64,000 bases of DNA from Serratia quinivorans (GTDB lineage Bacteria > Pseudomonadota > Gammaproteobacteria > Enterobacterales > Enterobacteriaceae), in the NCBI RefSeq assembly GCF_946227985.1, contig NZ_CAMKGL010000008.1:124001-188000 (forward strand), in the 5' to 3' direction. Each line of letters opens with the position of its first letter. Within the stretch, counting starts at the first letter, position 1. The notes beneath the pieces are model-generated. The model saw only the letters and a list, made by a program, of their open reading frames with translations. It ran no database searches and was not told the DNA's origin. A program made the position numbers and the translations under genes. Below are positions 49,001 through 56,976 of the stretch, piece by piece.

Positions 49001-49186
49001 AATGGCCCCCAGTCCCCAGTTGGCATTGAACTCATTACTGCGCCAGCTTGCCGGATCGCCTATCTTGCCGCCTTCCATGTAGGGCGTAGCCTGTACGCCA
49101 CCGGCCGCCAACAGCGCGCACAGCAAGGCGTTCAGTTTCCATGTCGGCGTCAATACCGGTTTATTCTTTCCTGTAGCTTGCTTCAT
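46085..49186 (-). CDS. Autotransporter subtilisin-like serine protease, copy 1
   Basis: A 1033-residue Ssp-type protease. A signal peptide ends near residue 33 (GGVQA). The subtilase (S8) passenger has Asp83 (GIFDTP), His142 (NHGVHVAG) and Ser363 (GTSMATPHV). A passenger-associated strand repeat (GALVLTGTNTYSG) follows, then a linker of about 150 residues and the C-terminal autotransporter beta-barrel ending in FTWKF. Such proteins are displayed or released at the cell surface. It lies downstream of a paralogue on the same strand; the C-terminal half is almost identical to it, the protease half is not. Confidence 0.92.
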   Translation of the reverse strand: MKQATGKNKPVLTPTWKLNALLCALLAAGGVQATPYMEGGKIGDPASWRSNEFNANWGLGAIHADEAYAAGYTGKGQKVGIFDTPVNKHPEFAGDGKLVNVVTQGNRAYTDPHRKGIKAGDRFYFDGTFHFYNGDGVTLVNHGVHVAGISGANRDGTGMHGVAFDSQIISVDNDNDGPAYGEFLGLDGSVTNAGWQAMINNGVRVINNSWGVSIPDFLSDNGKKPDALHFELKDAQEQFDQVKPLLGSLAGAGYQGAIDAARKNILVLFAAGNDGNYNQPDVISGLAYFVPDIAPNWLSVASVAQDAASTNSVPYTISSFSSRCGYTASFCVSSPGSKIYSTVANGSDPNQLVSDYGNKNGTSMATPHVTGAVAVLLQRFPYMTSAQIADVLKTTATDMGAPGIDALYGWGMINLGKAINGPGMFYTVEDIPEEFRIPDPTGVAYGSSQFVANIPGFGAQIDQGTLQARLCDDYHCTVEVYSNDIYGHGGLTKEGQGALVLTGTNTYSGPTWVNTGLLAVNGSVTSDVTVQNAGVLGGSGTVGSLTARSGGTVAPGNSIGTLNVTRNLSFEPGSRYAVEVAPNGQSDRIQSGGSATIGGGEVAVLLENSANLLSQSEVRSLLGQQYNILTAQQGISGRFDSVAPNYLFLGTGLTYQPNQVTLNVGRNDTSFASVAATRNERAVAAAADALAAGNPVYESILNAGSAGEARQAFRQLSGQIHADIASAQVNDSRYLRDALNGRLRQAEGLATSPDIKADDDGGAWAQLLGAWDHASGDANATGYQASTYGVLVGLDSALADDWRLGVATGYTRTSLDGGYGSNADSDNYHLAVYGGKQFGELALRAGGGYTWHRFDTSRSVNYGMQSDRETAKYSARTEQVFAEAGYSVKADWVNLEPFANLAYINFQNNGISEDGGAAALHGDKQHTDATVSTLGLRADTEWQASKTTSVALRSELGWQHQYGDLDRGTGLRFNGGNSPFVVNSVSASRDGAVLKASAEVAVNKNATLSLGYGGLLSQNYQDNSVNAGFTWKF

Positions 49187-49210
49187 TCCCTTATCCTTTT
49201 TGTTTTAGTC

Positions 49211-49235
49211 AAACCGCCCCCCGACGAGGCGGTTT
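49211..49235. terminator. Hairpin between the two autotransporter genes
   Basis: AAACCGCC and GGCGGTTT arms in the 68-base gap between the copies. No T-run on the minus strand, so read-through from copy 2 into copy 1 is possible. Confidence 0.45.
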
Positions 49236-49254
49236 GTCCCTCAGTTTTTTAAGA

Positions 49255-52200
49255 TCAGAATTTCCAGGTGAAGCCAGCATTGACGCTGTTGTCCTGGTAG
49301 TTTTGCGACAGCAACCCGCCGTAACCCAATGACAGCGTGGCGTTCTTGTTCACCGCCACTTCCGCACTGGCTTTCAGCACCGCACCGTCACGTGAGGCCG
49401 ACACGCTGTTCACCACGAACGGGGAATTACCGCCGTTGAAGCGCAGCCCGGTACCGCGATCCAAATCGCCATACTGATGCTGCCAGCCCAGTTCACTGCG
49501 CAGCGCCACGCTGGTGGTTTTGCTCGCCTGCCACTCGGTATCCGCACGCAGACCCAGCGTCGATACCGTGGCATGGGTGTGCTGTTTGTCGCCGTGCAGC
49601 GCCGCAGCCCCGCCATCCTCCGAAATACCGTTGTTCTGGAAGTTGATGTACGCCAGGTTGGCGAACGGCTCCAGGTTCACCCAGTCGGCCTTCACGCTGT
49701 AACCCGCTTCGGCAAACACCTGCTCGGTGCGCGCGCTGTACTTCGCGGTTTCCCGATCTGACTGCATGCCGTAATTGACCGAGCGCGAGGTATCGAAACG
49801 GTGCCAGGTGTAGCCACCGCCGGCACGCAGCGCCAGTTCACCGAACTGTTTGCCGCCATACACCGCCAGGTGGTAGTTGTCGCTGTCGGCATTGGAGCCG
49901 TAGCCACCGTCCAGCGAGGTGCGGGTGTAACCGGTCGCCACCCCCAAGCGCCAGTCATCCGCCAGCGCCGAGTCCAGCCCCACCAGCACGCCGTAGGTCG
50001 AGGCCTGATAGCCCGTCGCATTGGCGTCGCCCGACGCATGGTCCCAGGCCCCCAGCAACTGCGCCCAGGCACCGCCGTCGTCGTCCGCCTTGATGTCCGG
50101 CGAGGTCGCCAACCCTTCCGCCTGCCGCAGACGGCCGTTCAACGCATCACGCAGGTAACGGCTGTCGTTGACCTGTGCCGAGGCGATATCCGCATGGATC
50201 TGCCCGGACAGCTGACGGAACGCCTGACGCGCTTCCCCTGCCGAACCGGCGTTGAGAATGCTCTCGTACACCGGGTTACCTACCGCCAGGGCATCCGCCG
50301 CGGCTGCTACCGCACGTTCGTTCCGGGTGGCAGCCACACTGGCAAAGGAAGTATCGTTACGGCCCACGTTCAGCGTGACCTGATTGGGTTGATAGGTCAG
50401 CCCGGCGCTCAGGAAGGGAGAGAACGTTGAAGTAGAAGCAAACCGCCCGCTGATACCCTGCTGGGCGGTAAGTATGTTGTATTGCTGGCCGAGCAGGCTG
50501 CTCACGCTACCTTGCGACAGCAGGTTGGCGTTTTGTTCCTGCAACACCACGACTTCACCGCCGCCGATCGTTGCCGATCCTCCGCTTTGGATCCGATCGC
50601 TATGGCCGTTTGGCGCCACTTCCACCGCATAGCGGGAACCCGGTTCGAAGCTGAGGTTACGCGTTACATTCAGCGTACCGATCGAGTTACCCGGTGCCAC
50701 GGTACCGCCGCTGCGCGCCGTCAGTGACCCGACCGTCCCGGAGCCCCCCAGCACGCCGGCGTTTTGCACCGTGACGTCTGAAGTCACCGAGCCGTTGATT
50801 GCCAGCAGGCCCTGATTGATCAGCGTCGGCCCCGCGTAGCTGTTGTTGCCGGTCAGCACCAGGGTGCCAATACCCTGTTTGGTCAGGCCACCGTGACCGG
50901 AAATGTTGTTGCTCCAGACATCCAACCCGCAATGCGTATCGTCACACACGCGTTCGGTCGGTTTGCCCTTGTCCAGTACCGCGCCGACCCCCGGCAGATT
51001 CACCACGAACTGCTCCGGGCCGTAAGCGCCGCTAATCCGAAACTCTTCAGGAATATCCTGCTCGGTAACAAACATGCCCGGGCCGTGGATTGCCTTGCCC
51101 AGATCGATCATCCCCCAGCCGTAAAGCGCATCGATACCCGGAGCGCCCATATCAACGGTAGTGGTCTTCAGCACCGAGGCAACCTGTGCGCCGGTCATGT
51201 ACGGGAAGCGCTCCATCAGCACCGCAATGCTGCCGGCCACGTGCGGCGCCGCCATTGAGGTCCCGCTGTATTTGGCGTAACCGGTGGTCAGGTTATCTAC
51301 GCTGTTGCCTTCGATGATTGAGCTGTACACCTTGGTCCCCGGTGCGGCAACGCAGAAGCTGGCGGTATAACCGCAGCGCGAGGAGAAGGTGCTGATGCTG
51401 TAATCACCGGTGTTTTTCGGATCCTGCAGACTGGCGACCGACAGCCAGTTGGGGGCTATCTCCGGCACGAAATAGGCCAGCCCGGCCATGGCGTCCGGGT
51501 TATTGAGGTTGTAATCGTTACCGGCGGCAAAAATGGTGACAATACCGCTGCGTGCCGCGTCAATTGCGCCCTGATAAGCGCCCCCGGCTTTTGTGCCAAG
51601 GATCTGTTTGATTTGATCGAATTGTTTTTGCGCGTCGGCGAGCGTGAAGTGGGGATAGGCCGGATCCTCGCCACCCTGATCAAACTTCTCAGTGATGCCA
51701 ATACCCCAGCTGTTGTTGATAATGCGTGCGCCGCTGGCGATCAACGCATCCCAGCCGGCCTGGTACACCGCCCCATCGTTACCGAGAATGATGCCGTCTT
51801 CCGGGCCGGGGTCGCCGTTTTCCGCGCTGATGATTTGTGCGTTGAACGCCACGCCGTGCATCTCGCCGCCATCGCGATTACCGGCAGCTATGCCGCCCAC
51901 GTGGGTACCGTGTGAACCCAGGGTGCCGTCGGAATCCACGCTGGGCGTGCCGTCATAGCGGAATACGTCGCCTTTTTTTACCGGAATGTAGGGATCGGTG
52001 TATTCGCGGATGCCGGTCGTCACCAGATTGATCACTTTGCCCTGGCTGGCAAACTCCGGGTGTTTGGCATACACCGGCTGATCGAAAATACCGAGCTTTA
52101 CGCCTTTCCCGCTATAACCGGCGGCGTAGGCCTGATCGGCGTGGATCGCTCCCAGCCCCCATTCGGCGTTGAATTCGTTACTGCGCCAACTCGCAGGATC

Positions 52201-52359
52201 GCCCGACTTGCCGCTCTCTACATAAGGTGCAGCCTGCGCTCCACCGATCGCCGCCAGGCAAAAAAGCACAGCACTCCACTGTGCGCGATTAACGCCAATT
52301 TCAGGCCAGCCGAAGGCCGCCTGAACAGGCTTGACTCCTTTACGTTTATTTTCCATCAC
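49255..52359 (-). CDS. Autotransporter subtilisin-like serine protease, copy 2
   Basis: A 1034-residue Ssp-type protease with an extended N terminus before a hydrophobic signal segment (about residues 28-43, ending GAQA). Catalytic triad Asp93 (GIFDQP), His150 (SHGTHVGG) and Ser368 (GTSMAAPHV). The strand repeat, linker and barrel follow as in copy 1. From about the segment NAGVLGGSGTVGSLTARSGG to the end the two proteins differ at only a few residues, apart from one short variable patch. It is the upstream gene of the tandem. Confidence 0.92.
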   Translation of the reverse strand: MMENKRKGVKPVQAAFGWPEIGVNRAQWSAVLFCLAAIGGAQAAPYVESGKSGDPASWRSNEFNAEWGLGAIHADQAYAAGYSGKGVKLGIFDQPVYAKHPEFASQGKVINLVTTGIREYTDPYIPVKKGDVFRYDGTPSVDSDGTLGSHGTHVGGIAAGNRDGGEMHGVAFNAQIISAENGDPGPEDGIILGNDGAVYQAGWDALIASGARIINNSWGIGITEKFDQGGEDPAYPHFTLADAQKQFDQIKQILGTKAGGAYQGAIDAARSGIVTIFAAGNDYNLNNPDAMAGLAYFVPEIAPNWLSVASLQDPKNTGDYSISTFSSRCGYTASFCVAAPGTKVYSSIIEGNSVDNLTTGYAKYSGTSMAAPHVAGSIAVLMERFPYMTGAQVASVLKTTTVDMGAPGIDALYGWGMIDLGKAIHGPGMFVTEQDIPEEFRISGAYGPEQFVVNLPGVGAVLDKGKPTERVCDDTHCGLDVWSNNISGHGGLTKQGIGTLVLTGNNSYAGPTLINQGLLAINGSVTSDVTVQNAGVLGGSGTVGSLTARSGGTVAPGNSIGTLNVTRNLSFEPGSRYAVEVAPNGHSDRIQSGGSATIGGGEVVVLQEQNANLLSQGSVSSLLGQQYNILTAQQGISGRFASTSTFSPFLSAGLTYQPNQVTLNVGRNDTSFASVAATRNERAVAAAADALAVGNPVYESILNAGSAGEARQAFRQLSGQIHADIASAQVNDSRYLRDALNGRLRQAEGLATSPDIKADDDGGAWAQLLGAWDHASGDANATGYQASTYGVLVGLDSALADDWRLGVATGYTRTSLDGGYGSNADSDNYHLAVYGGKQFGELALRAGGGYTWHRFDTSRSVNYGMQSDRETAKYSARTEQVFAEAGYSVKADWVNLEPFANLAYINFQNNGISEDGGAAALHGDKQHTHATVSTLGLRADTEWQASKTTSVALRSELGWQHQYGDLDRGTGLRFNGGNSPFVVNSVSASRDGAVLKASAEVAVNKNATLSLGYGGLLSQNYQDNSVNAGFTWKF

Positions 52360-52763
52360 AGATACCGTCCATTGTTGTTTGCAAATGTCTTATTGATTTT
52401 TTGTGTAACAGTTTCGTAACACCAAATAAATAAAGCACAACAATCTCAAGCGCGCCTAATGGGTCAATGCGCGAAATGGCCTAAACGGCAAGACTAAGGA
52501 TCGAGTAAACCGGGGGGGAAACATAAGGATCTTCGATGGCCAGGAGCCAGCGGAAAGAGTGAATTCTTCTTGCTGAGGATGAAATGTAATTAGATGATAA
52601 ATAAGTATAATATAAACAAAACAGGCCGTATGGGTCTCTCCCTCGCGGCCTGTTCAACAATGCTTAAGATGCTCTTTTTATCAATTTTAATTATAACTAT
52701 TGCCAATACTCACTCAGTGAAATGTGCTGATTTTCGCCGAGAAGGGCAGTAAAAATTGGACTA
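52360..52763. other. Intergenic region upstream of the autotransporter tandem
   Basis: About 400 bases. The first 100 hold the leader of protease copy 2. At 52619-52655 ACAGGCCG and CGGCCTGT form a stem with a 17-base loop, which may end the tetR transcript arriving from the right, though no T-run follows. The rest is AT-rich without a gene. Confidence 0.45.
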
Positions 52764-53399
52764 TCATGCTAGCGGTTTTCTGTTGTTCATCGCATCTTCT
52801 TCAGCCTGGCGAATAATGGCTTTCGCCATCCATTGCGTCACATCCTGGATGCCACCGAGATCCAGTCCCCAAATATCTTTCAGTACCAGGAAAACTTCCG
52901 AACCATAGATCAGCGAGAAAGAATGAATCACCCGCTGTAACGCCTCGGGCGGTAGTTTATCCTGCAACGGCTCTACCGCCAGGTTGAGCAGGCGCTTGCG
53001 GTTGCCGCGGACGAACTTTTCAACAGGTTTAATGCTGCTCGATTGTGCCTCGGCCCATTGCTGGAGGGACAATAGCAATGCCGCGCGCAAAGCGCCCTCA
53101 TGTTGCTCCATTTGCGGATAAGCAAAACTCAGTAATTGTTGGATCCGCGCCCCAGCATCATTGTCTATCGGCCGCCATTCAAGAATAGGTCCCAAACTCT
53201 CTGCAACCACCGCCGTAATCAATGCGCTCTGAGTAGGAAAATAACGATAGGCCGTCGCGCGGGAAACCTGCGCGTGCTGGGCCAATTCAGTAATGGAGGG
53301 AAAGGCCCCACCATCGAACAATACCATCGCGCTGGCGAGCAACAGCTTGCGGGTTCTGGCTCGTGTATGAGTCAAATTTTCGGGTAGATTTAATGGCAC
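52764..53399 (-). CDS. TetR-family transcriptional regulator
   Basis: A 211-residue TetR repressor: N-terminal helix-turn-helix (FPSITELAQHAQVSRATAYRY, about residues 33-53) and an all-helical effector domain with no family-specific motif that I recognise. Start is GTG at 53399 after AGGGG. It is divergent from the Tm-1-like gene pair; two inverted repeats in the gap are likely binding sites. Confidence 0.87.
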   Translation of the reverse strand: MPLNLPENLTHTRARTRKLLLASAMVLFDGGAFPSITELAQHAQVSRATAYRYFPTQSALITAVVAESLGPILEWRPIDNDAGARIQQLLSFAYPQMEQHEGALRAALLLSLQQWAEAQSSSIKPVEKFVRGNRKRLLNLAVEPLQDKLPPEALQRVIHSFSLIYGSEVFLVLKDIWGLDLGGIQDVTQWMAKAIIRQAEEDAMNNRKPLA

Positions 53400-53527
53400 G
53401 ACGACCCCTTTCTCACCAATCTAACGCAGGCCAGAACAAGAGCTCAGGCAAATATAGCCCACTGTAACAAACTTGCCTGACTCTGTGCTATCCAGGAGAC
53501 GACGCAATTCTGTCCTTTCATTTATCT

Positions 53528-53547
53528 AATGAGACATTAATCTCATT
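53528..53547. promoter_or_regulatory. Candidate TetR operator 1
   Basis: Perfect inverted repeat AATGAGA-N6-TCTCATT in the gap between divergent tetR and the Tm-1-like operon. Confidence 0.65.
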
Positions 53548-53570
53548 TTTCCATCAAACCCACTTGCATA

Positions 53571-53590
53571 AATGATACTACAGTCTCATT
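53571..53590. promoter_or_regulatory. Candidate TetR operator 2
   Basis: AATGATA-N6-TCTCATT, the same layout as operator 1 with one mismatch, centred 43 bases away, close to four helical turns. The rest of the 53400-53725 gap is AT-rich promoter DNA. Confidence 0.6.
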
Positions 53591-53725
53591 ATGATGATGA
53601 ATTCACCGACTACGCTCAGCAACCTTAGTCAGCACCAGGGATTCAATTTAGTTAACTAATTAAATTATAATAAAATTATCAGAAAGCGTGGCGGCCATCC
53701 GAACCTACAATTCAGGAACAGGCTA

Positions 53726-54943
53726 ATGAACAATAATCAGGCAATCATCTATATTGCGACAACGGCGGATACTAAAGGACGAGAACTGGCTTATGTTCGC
53801 AGCCTGATCGCCGATACCGGATTACCCACGCTAACCGTCGATTTATCTACTCATCATATCCCGGCCAGCTACCCTGCCGATGTTTCCGCCGCCACCGTCG
53901 CCAGCTATCATCCTGAAGGCGAGAATGCCGTATTTTGTGACGACCGAGGTAAAGCCATTGCCGCCATGGCCATTGCTTTCGAGCGATTCATGCTCTCACG
54001 CCAGGATGTTGCAGCCCTGCTTGGCCTGGGCGGTTCCGGCGGCACCGCATTGATTACACCTGCCATGCAACAATTACCCATTGGCCTGCCAAAGCTGATG
54101 GTATCGACCATGGCTTCCGGTGACACTTCCGGCTATGTCGGTGCCAGCGATATTGGCATGTTGTACTCGGTTACCGACGTCGCCGGGCTGAATCGTATTT
54201 CCCGCCTCGTGCTGGGCAATGCCGCACATCAAATTGCCGGCGCCGTTCGCTTTGCCACACCGATTGATACAGACAGTAAACCTGCCGTTGGGCTTACCAT
54301 GTTCGGTGTCACGACTCCCTGCATTCAGGCAGTAACTGCGGCAATTGAAAATGAGTGGGATTGCCTGGTATTTCATGCGACAGGCAGCGGTGGCCAGGCA
54401 ATGGAAAAACTGGTCGACAGCCATCTGCTGAACGGGGTATTCGATTTAACCACCACCGAAGTCTGTGACCATCTGTTTGGCGGCGTGCTGGCCTGTACTG
54501 AAGATCGCTTCGACGCGATAGCCCGTACCGGCATTCCCTGCGTCATGTCCTGCGGTGCGCTAGATATGATCAACTTTGGTCATCCCGGTACCATCCCTGC
54601 TCGCTACGCCGAACGCCAGTTTTACAACCATAATGCCCAAGTGACGCTGATGCGGACTACACCAGAAGAAAATGCCCAAATGGGCCGCTGGATCGGCGAA
54701 AAGTTGAACGCATGTTCGGGAGAAGTTCGCTTCCTGATCCCTGAGGGCGGTGTTTCAGCGCTCGATGCCCCAGGGCAAGCATTTTGGGATCCTGAGGCAC
54801 TGGCTGCGTTCATCAGCTCGCTGGAAGCGACGTGGCAACCCACGGATAAACAGCGTCTGATCAAGACCCCTTACAACATCAACGATCCCCGCTTTGCCGA
54901 CGCCGCCGTGCAACAGTTCCGGGAGATCTCTCATTCTTATTGA
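53726..54943 (+). CDS. UPF0261 / Tm-1-like ATP-binding protein
   Basis: A 405-residue UPF0261 protein, homologous to the N-terminal half of the tomato antiviral protein Tm-1. It has two Rossmann-like lobes: [20 protein letters not shown] at the start, [18 protein letters not shown] near residue 95, and [16 protein letters not shown] near 215. It is followed after 12 bases by a TIM-barrel gene corresponding to the C-terminal half of Tm-1. Biochemical function in bacteria is not established. Probably repressed by the divergent TetR. Confidence 0.85.
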   Translation: MNNNQAIIYIATTADTKGRELAYVRSLIADTGLPTLTVDLSTHHIPASYPADVSAATVASYHPEGENAVFCDDRGKAIAAMAIAFERFMLSRQDVAALLGLGGSGGTALITPAMQQLPIGLPKLMVSTMASGDTSGYVGASDIGMLYSVTDVAGLNRISRLVLGNAAHQIAGAVRFATPIDTDSKPAVGLTMFGVTTPCIQAVTAAIENEWDCLVFHATGSGGQAMEKLVDSHLLNGVFDLTTTEVCDHLFGGVLACTEDRFDAIARTGIPCVMSCGALDMINFGHPGTIPARYAERQFYNHNAQVTLMRTTPEENAQMGRWIGEKLNACSGEVRFLIPEGGVSALDAPGQAFWDPEALAAFISSLEATWQPTDKQRLIKTPYNINDPRFADAAVQQFREISHSY

Positions 54944-54955
54944 TTGGAGTTACAC

Positions 54956-55789
54956 ATGGCCAAACACACTCGACAGGCATTACTGACCAAATTCAGGGGA
55001 ATGATTGCTCGCCGCGAACCAATCATCGGTGGCGGTGCCGGCACCGGGCTCTCGGCCAAGTGTGAAGAGGCCGGCGGTATCGATCTGATCGTCATTTACA
55101 ACTCGGGTCGCTATCGCATGGCGGGCCGAGGTTCCCTGGCTGGTCTGCTGGCGTATGGCAACGCCAATGAAATCGTGATGGACATGGCCAAAGAAGTCCT
55201 GCCGGTGGTCAAGCAGACCCCGGTTCTGGCTGGGGTCAACGGCACGGATCCTTTTTGCCACTTTGATAAGTTTCTCGATGAGATTAAAAACACGGGTTTC
55301 GCCGGCGTACAAAACTTCCCAACCGTCGGCCTGATTGACGGCAATTTCCGCGCCAACCTGGAAGAAACCGGGATGGGCTATGCGTTAGAGGTAGATATGA
55401 TTCGGCTGGCGCATGAGAAAGACCTGTTGACCACCCCCTACGTTTTTAATGCGCAAGATGCGATCGCGATGACCGAAGCAGGGGCAGATATCATCGTCCC
55501 ACACATGGGGCTGACAACCGGCGGCAGCATTGGCGCAGAAACTTCGTTGACACTGGCTGATTGCGTCCCTCTGATTAACGAATGGGCTCAGGCCGCCAAA
55601 CAGGTTCGCGAAGACGTGATCGTCCTGTGTCACGGCGGCCCCATAGCCACGCCTGAAGATGCTGCGTATATCATGCAGCACTGTCCGTTAGTCGATGGTT
55701 TCTACGGCGCCAGCTCGATGGAGCGCTTACCTACAGAACTGGCGTTAACTGAAACCACGCGCCAATTTAAAAATATTAACAGAGATTGA
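54956..55789 (+). CDS. PEP-hydrolase-family TIM-barrel protein (Tm-1 C-terminal-like)
   Basis: A 277-residue TIM barrel annotated in the family as phosphoenolpyruvate hydrolase-like. Visible strands: [46 protein letters not shown], and [14 protein letters not shown]. The ATG at 54956 follows TGGAG; a TTG start four codons earlier is unlikely. It forms an operon with the UPF0261 gene, a pairing found widely in bacteria and fungi, while plants have both halves in one protein. Catalytic role is unproven. Confidence 0.83.
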   Translation: MAKHTRQALLTKFRGMIARREPIIGGGAGTGLSAKCEEAGGIDLIVIYNSGRYRMAGRGSLAGLLAYGNANEIVMDMAKEVLPVVKQTPVLAGVNGTDPFCHFDKFLDEIKNTGFAGVQNFPTVGLIDGNFRANLEETGMGYALEVDMIRLAHEKDLLTTPYVFNAQDAIAMTEAGADIIVPHMGLTTGGSIGAETSLTLADCVPLINEWAQAAKQVREDVIVLCHGGPIATPEDAAYIMQHCPLVDGFYGASSMERLPTELALTETTRQFKNINRD

Positions 55790-55866
55790 TGGGGAAATAG
55801 CTTACTCGCGCACAACATCAGGGAAACCCGTTGTTTAACGGGAAGTGAAGTCGCAGTGAGATAAGC

Positions 55867-55897
55867 AAAAGGGCCAGAGATTACTCTGGCCCTTTTT
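55867..55897. terminator. Bidirectional terminator between the Tm-1-like operon and spy
   Basis: Stem AAAAGGGCCAGAG/CTCTGGCCCTTTT around ATTA; A- and T-runs on the two sides fit use from both strands. Confidence 0.88.
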
Positions 55898-55915
55898 ATT
55901 TACCACATGAAACTA

Positions 55916-56416
55916 TTACTGTGCGGTCGTCATTTTCGACTTCATGTTATTCATGTGTTCCATCATTTTCTGTTCGCGTTTCTGATAATTCTCATTGTAT
56001 TGTTTTTTCTGCTCAGGGGTCAGCAGGTTATACATTTTATTTTCAGCTTTGGCGCGCTCCAGCATATGTTCGGACTGTGCTTTGCTGATGGCATCAATTT
56101 GGGTTTTCGCTTTGGCTTCATCGAAGCTGTCGGAAGCGACCATGCTATGCAGTGCCTGGCGTTCCTCTTTGGTACCTTCGCCGCGTTTCTGGTGCGATTC
56201 TTTCATAATATCGCGCATTTGCTGGCGCTGTTGCTCGGTCAGGTTCAGGCCGGCAAACGGCCCACCTTTACCTTCACCTTTGTGATGCATCATTTTCATG
56301 TTCATCGGGGCGGCTTCAGTCGTGGTCGGTGCCGCCGTGGTATCTGCAGCAAAAGCCATGGAAGCAGAACCCAGTGCCAGAGTAGAGGCGACAAATAAAG
56401 CGGTCAGTTTACGCAT
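55916..56416 (-). CDS. spy: Periplasmic chaperone Spy
   Basis: A 166-residue protein with a signal peptide ending at residue 23 (SMAFA), a histidine/methionine-rich N-terminal linker (MNMKMMHHKGEGKGG) and the two LTxxQ motifs of the CpxP/Spy family (LTEQQRQQM and LTPEQKKQY). Spy is an ATP-independent chaperone induced by the Cpx and Bae envelope stress systems. Longer than CpxP-like copper regulators and more basic, in line with Spy. The ATG at 56416 is preferred to one two codons earlier. Confidence 0.88.
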   Translation of the reverse strand: MRKLTALFVASTLALGSASMAFAADTTAAPTTTEAAPMNMKMMHHKGEGKGGPFAGLNLTEQQRQQMRDIMKESHQKRGEGTKEERQALHSMVASDSFDEAKAKTQIDAISKAQSEHMLERAKAENKMYNLLTPEQKKQYNENYQKREQKMMEHMNNMKSKMTTAQ

Positions 56417-56422
56417 AATCAT

Positions 56423-56976
56423 TTCCTTAAAAATTATTCTTCATCAGGAGCGCTGTACGTGAACAGGCTCATCTTTCGTCGGAGATAATAATAGGCCGAT
56501 AAATATATAGTAATGCGATGGAGTGTAAATTTATTAAAGCCCGAAACACTTTTATTCATCAATAATGAATGAATTATGAAGATGATGCGTATTATTTGGA
56601 AAGTTTGGTTTCCCACCGCATAAAACTCACCACAACATGACGTCTGTTTCTATAGGATTATTCCTGCCAGCGGCCCACTTTATTATAATGTAGACCCCTC
56701 TGCTACAACCGCCCTGCAACAAAATGATCGCGTGCCGATGCGCTAAAATCGCCCCAACCTCTCGAAATTTCAGGTTCTCACTTACACTTTAAAACGTGCG
56801 GCTATCTGACGATTACAGGGCAAAACTAATTATTGCTTATATAATAGTTTCATCCCTCGCCGGTGAAAAACGTGTTATATGATGGAGATACGTGCACTAC
56901 GGCCACGCCCGGGCCAGAAACCTGCGGCTGCGCTCATCGCACAGACCTGGCTGTCGTGCCCTTTTGAGGAATCATC
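56423..56976. promoter_or_regulatory. Divergent spy / rpfR intergenic region
   Basis: About 550 bases, AT-rich near spy (56430-56700), where envelope-stress regulators probably bind. A frame at 56875-57145 overlaps the start of rpfR and has no recognisable content. GAGGAAT just before 56977 is the rpfR ribosome site. Confidence 0.45.
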
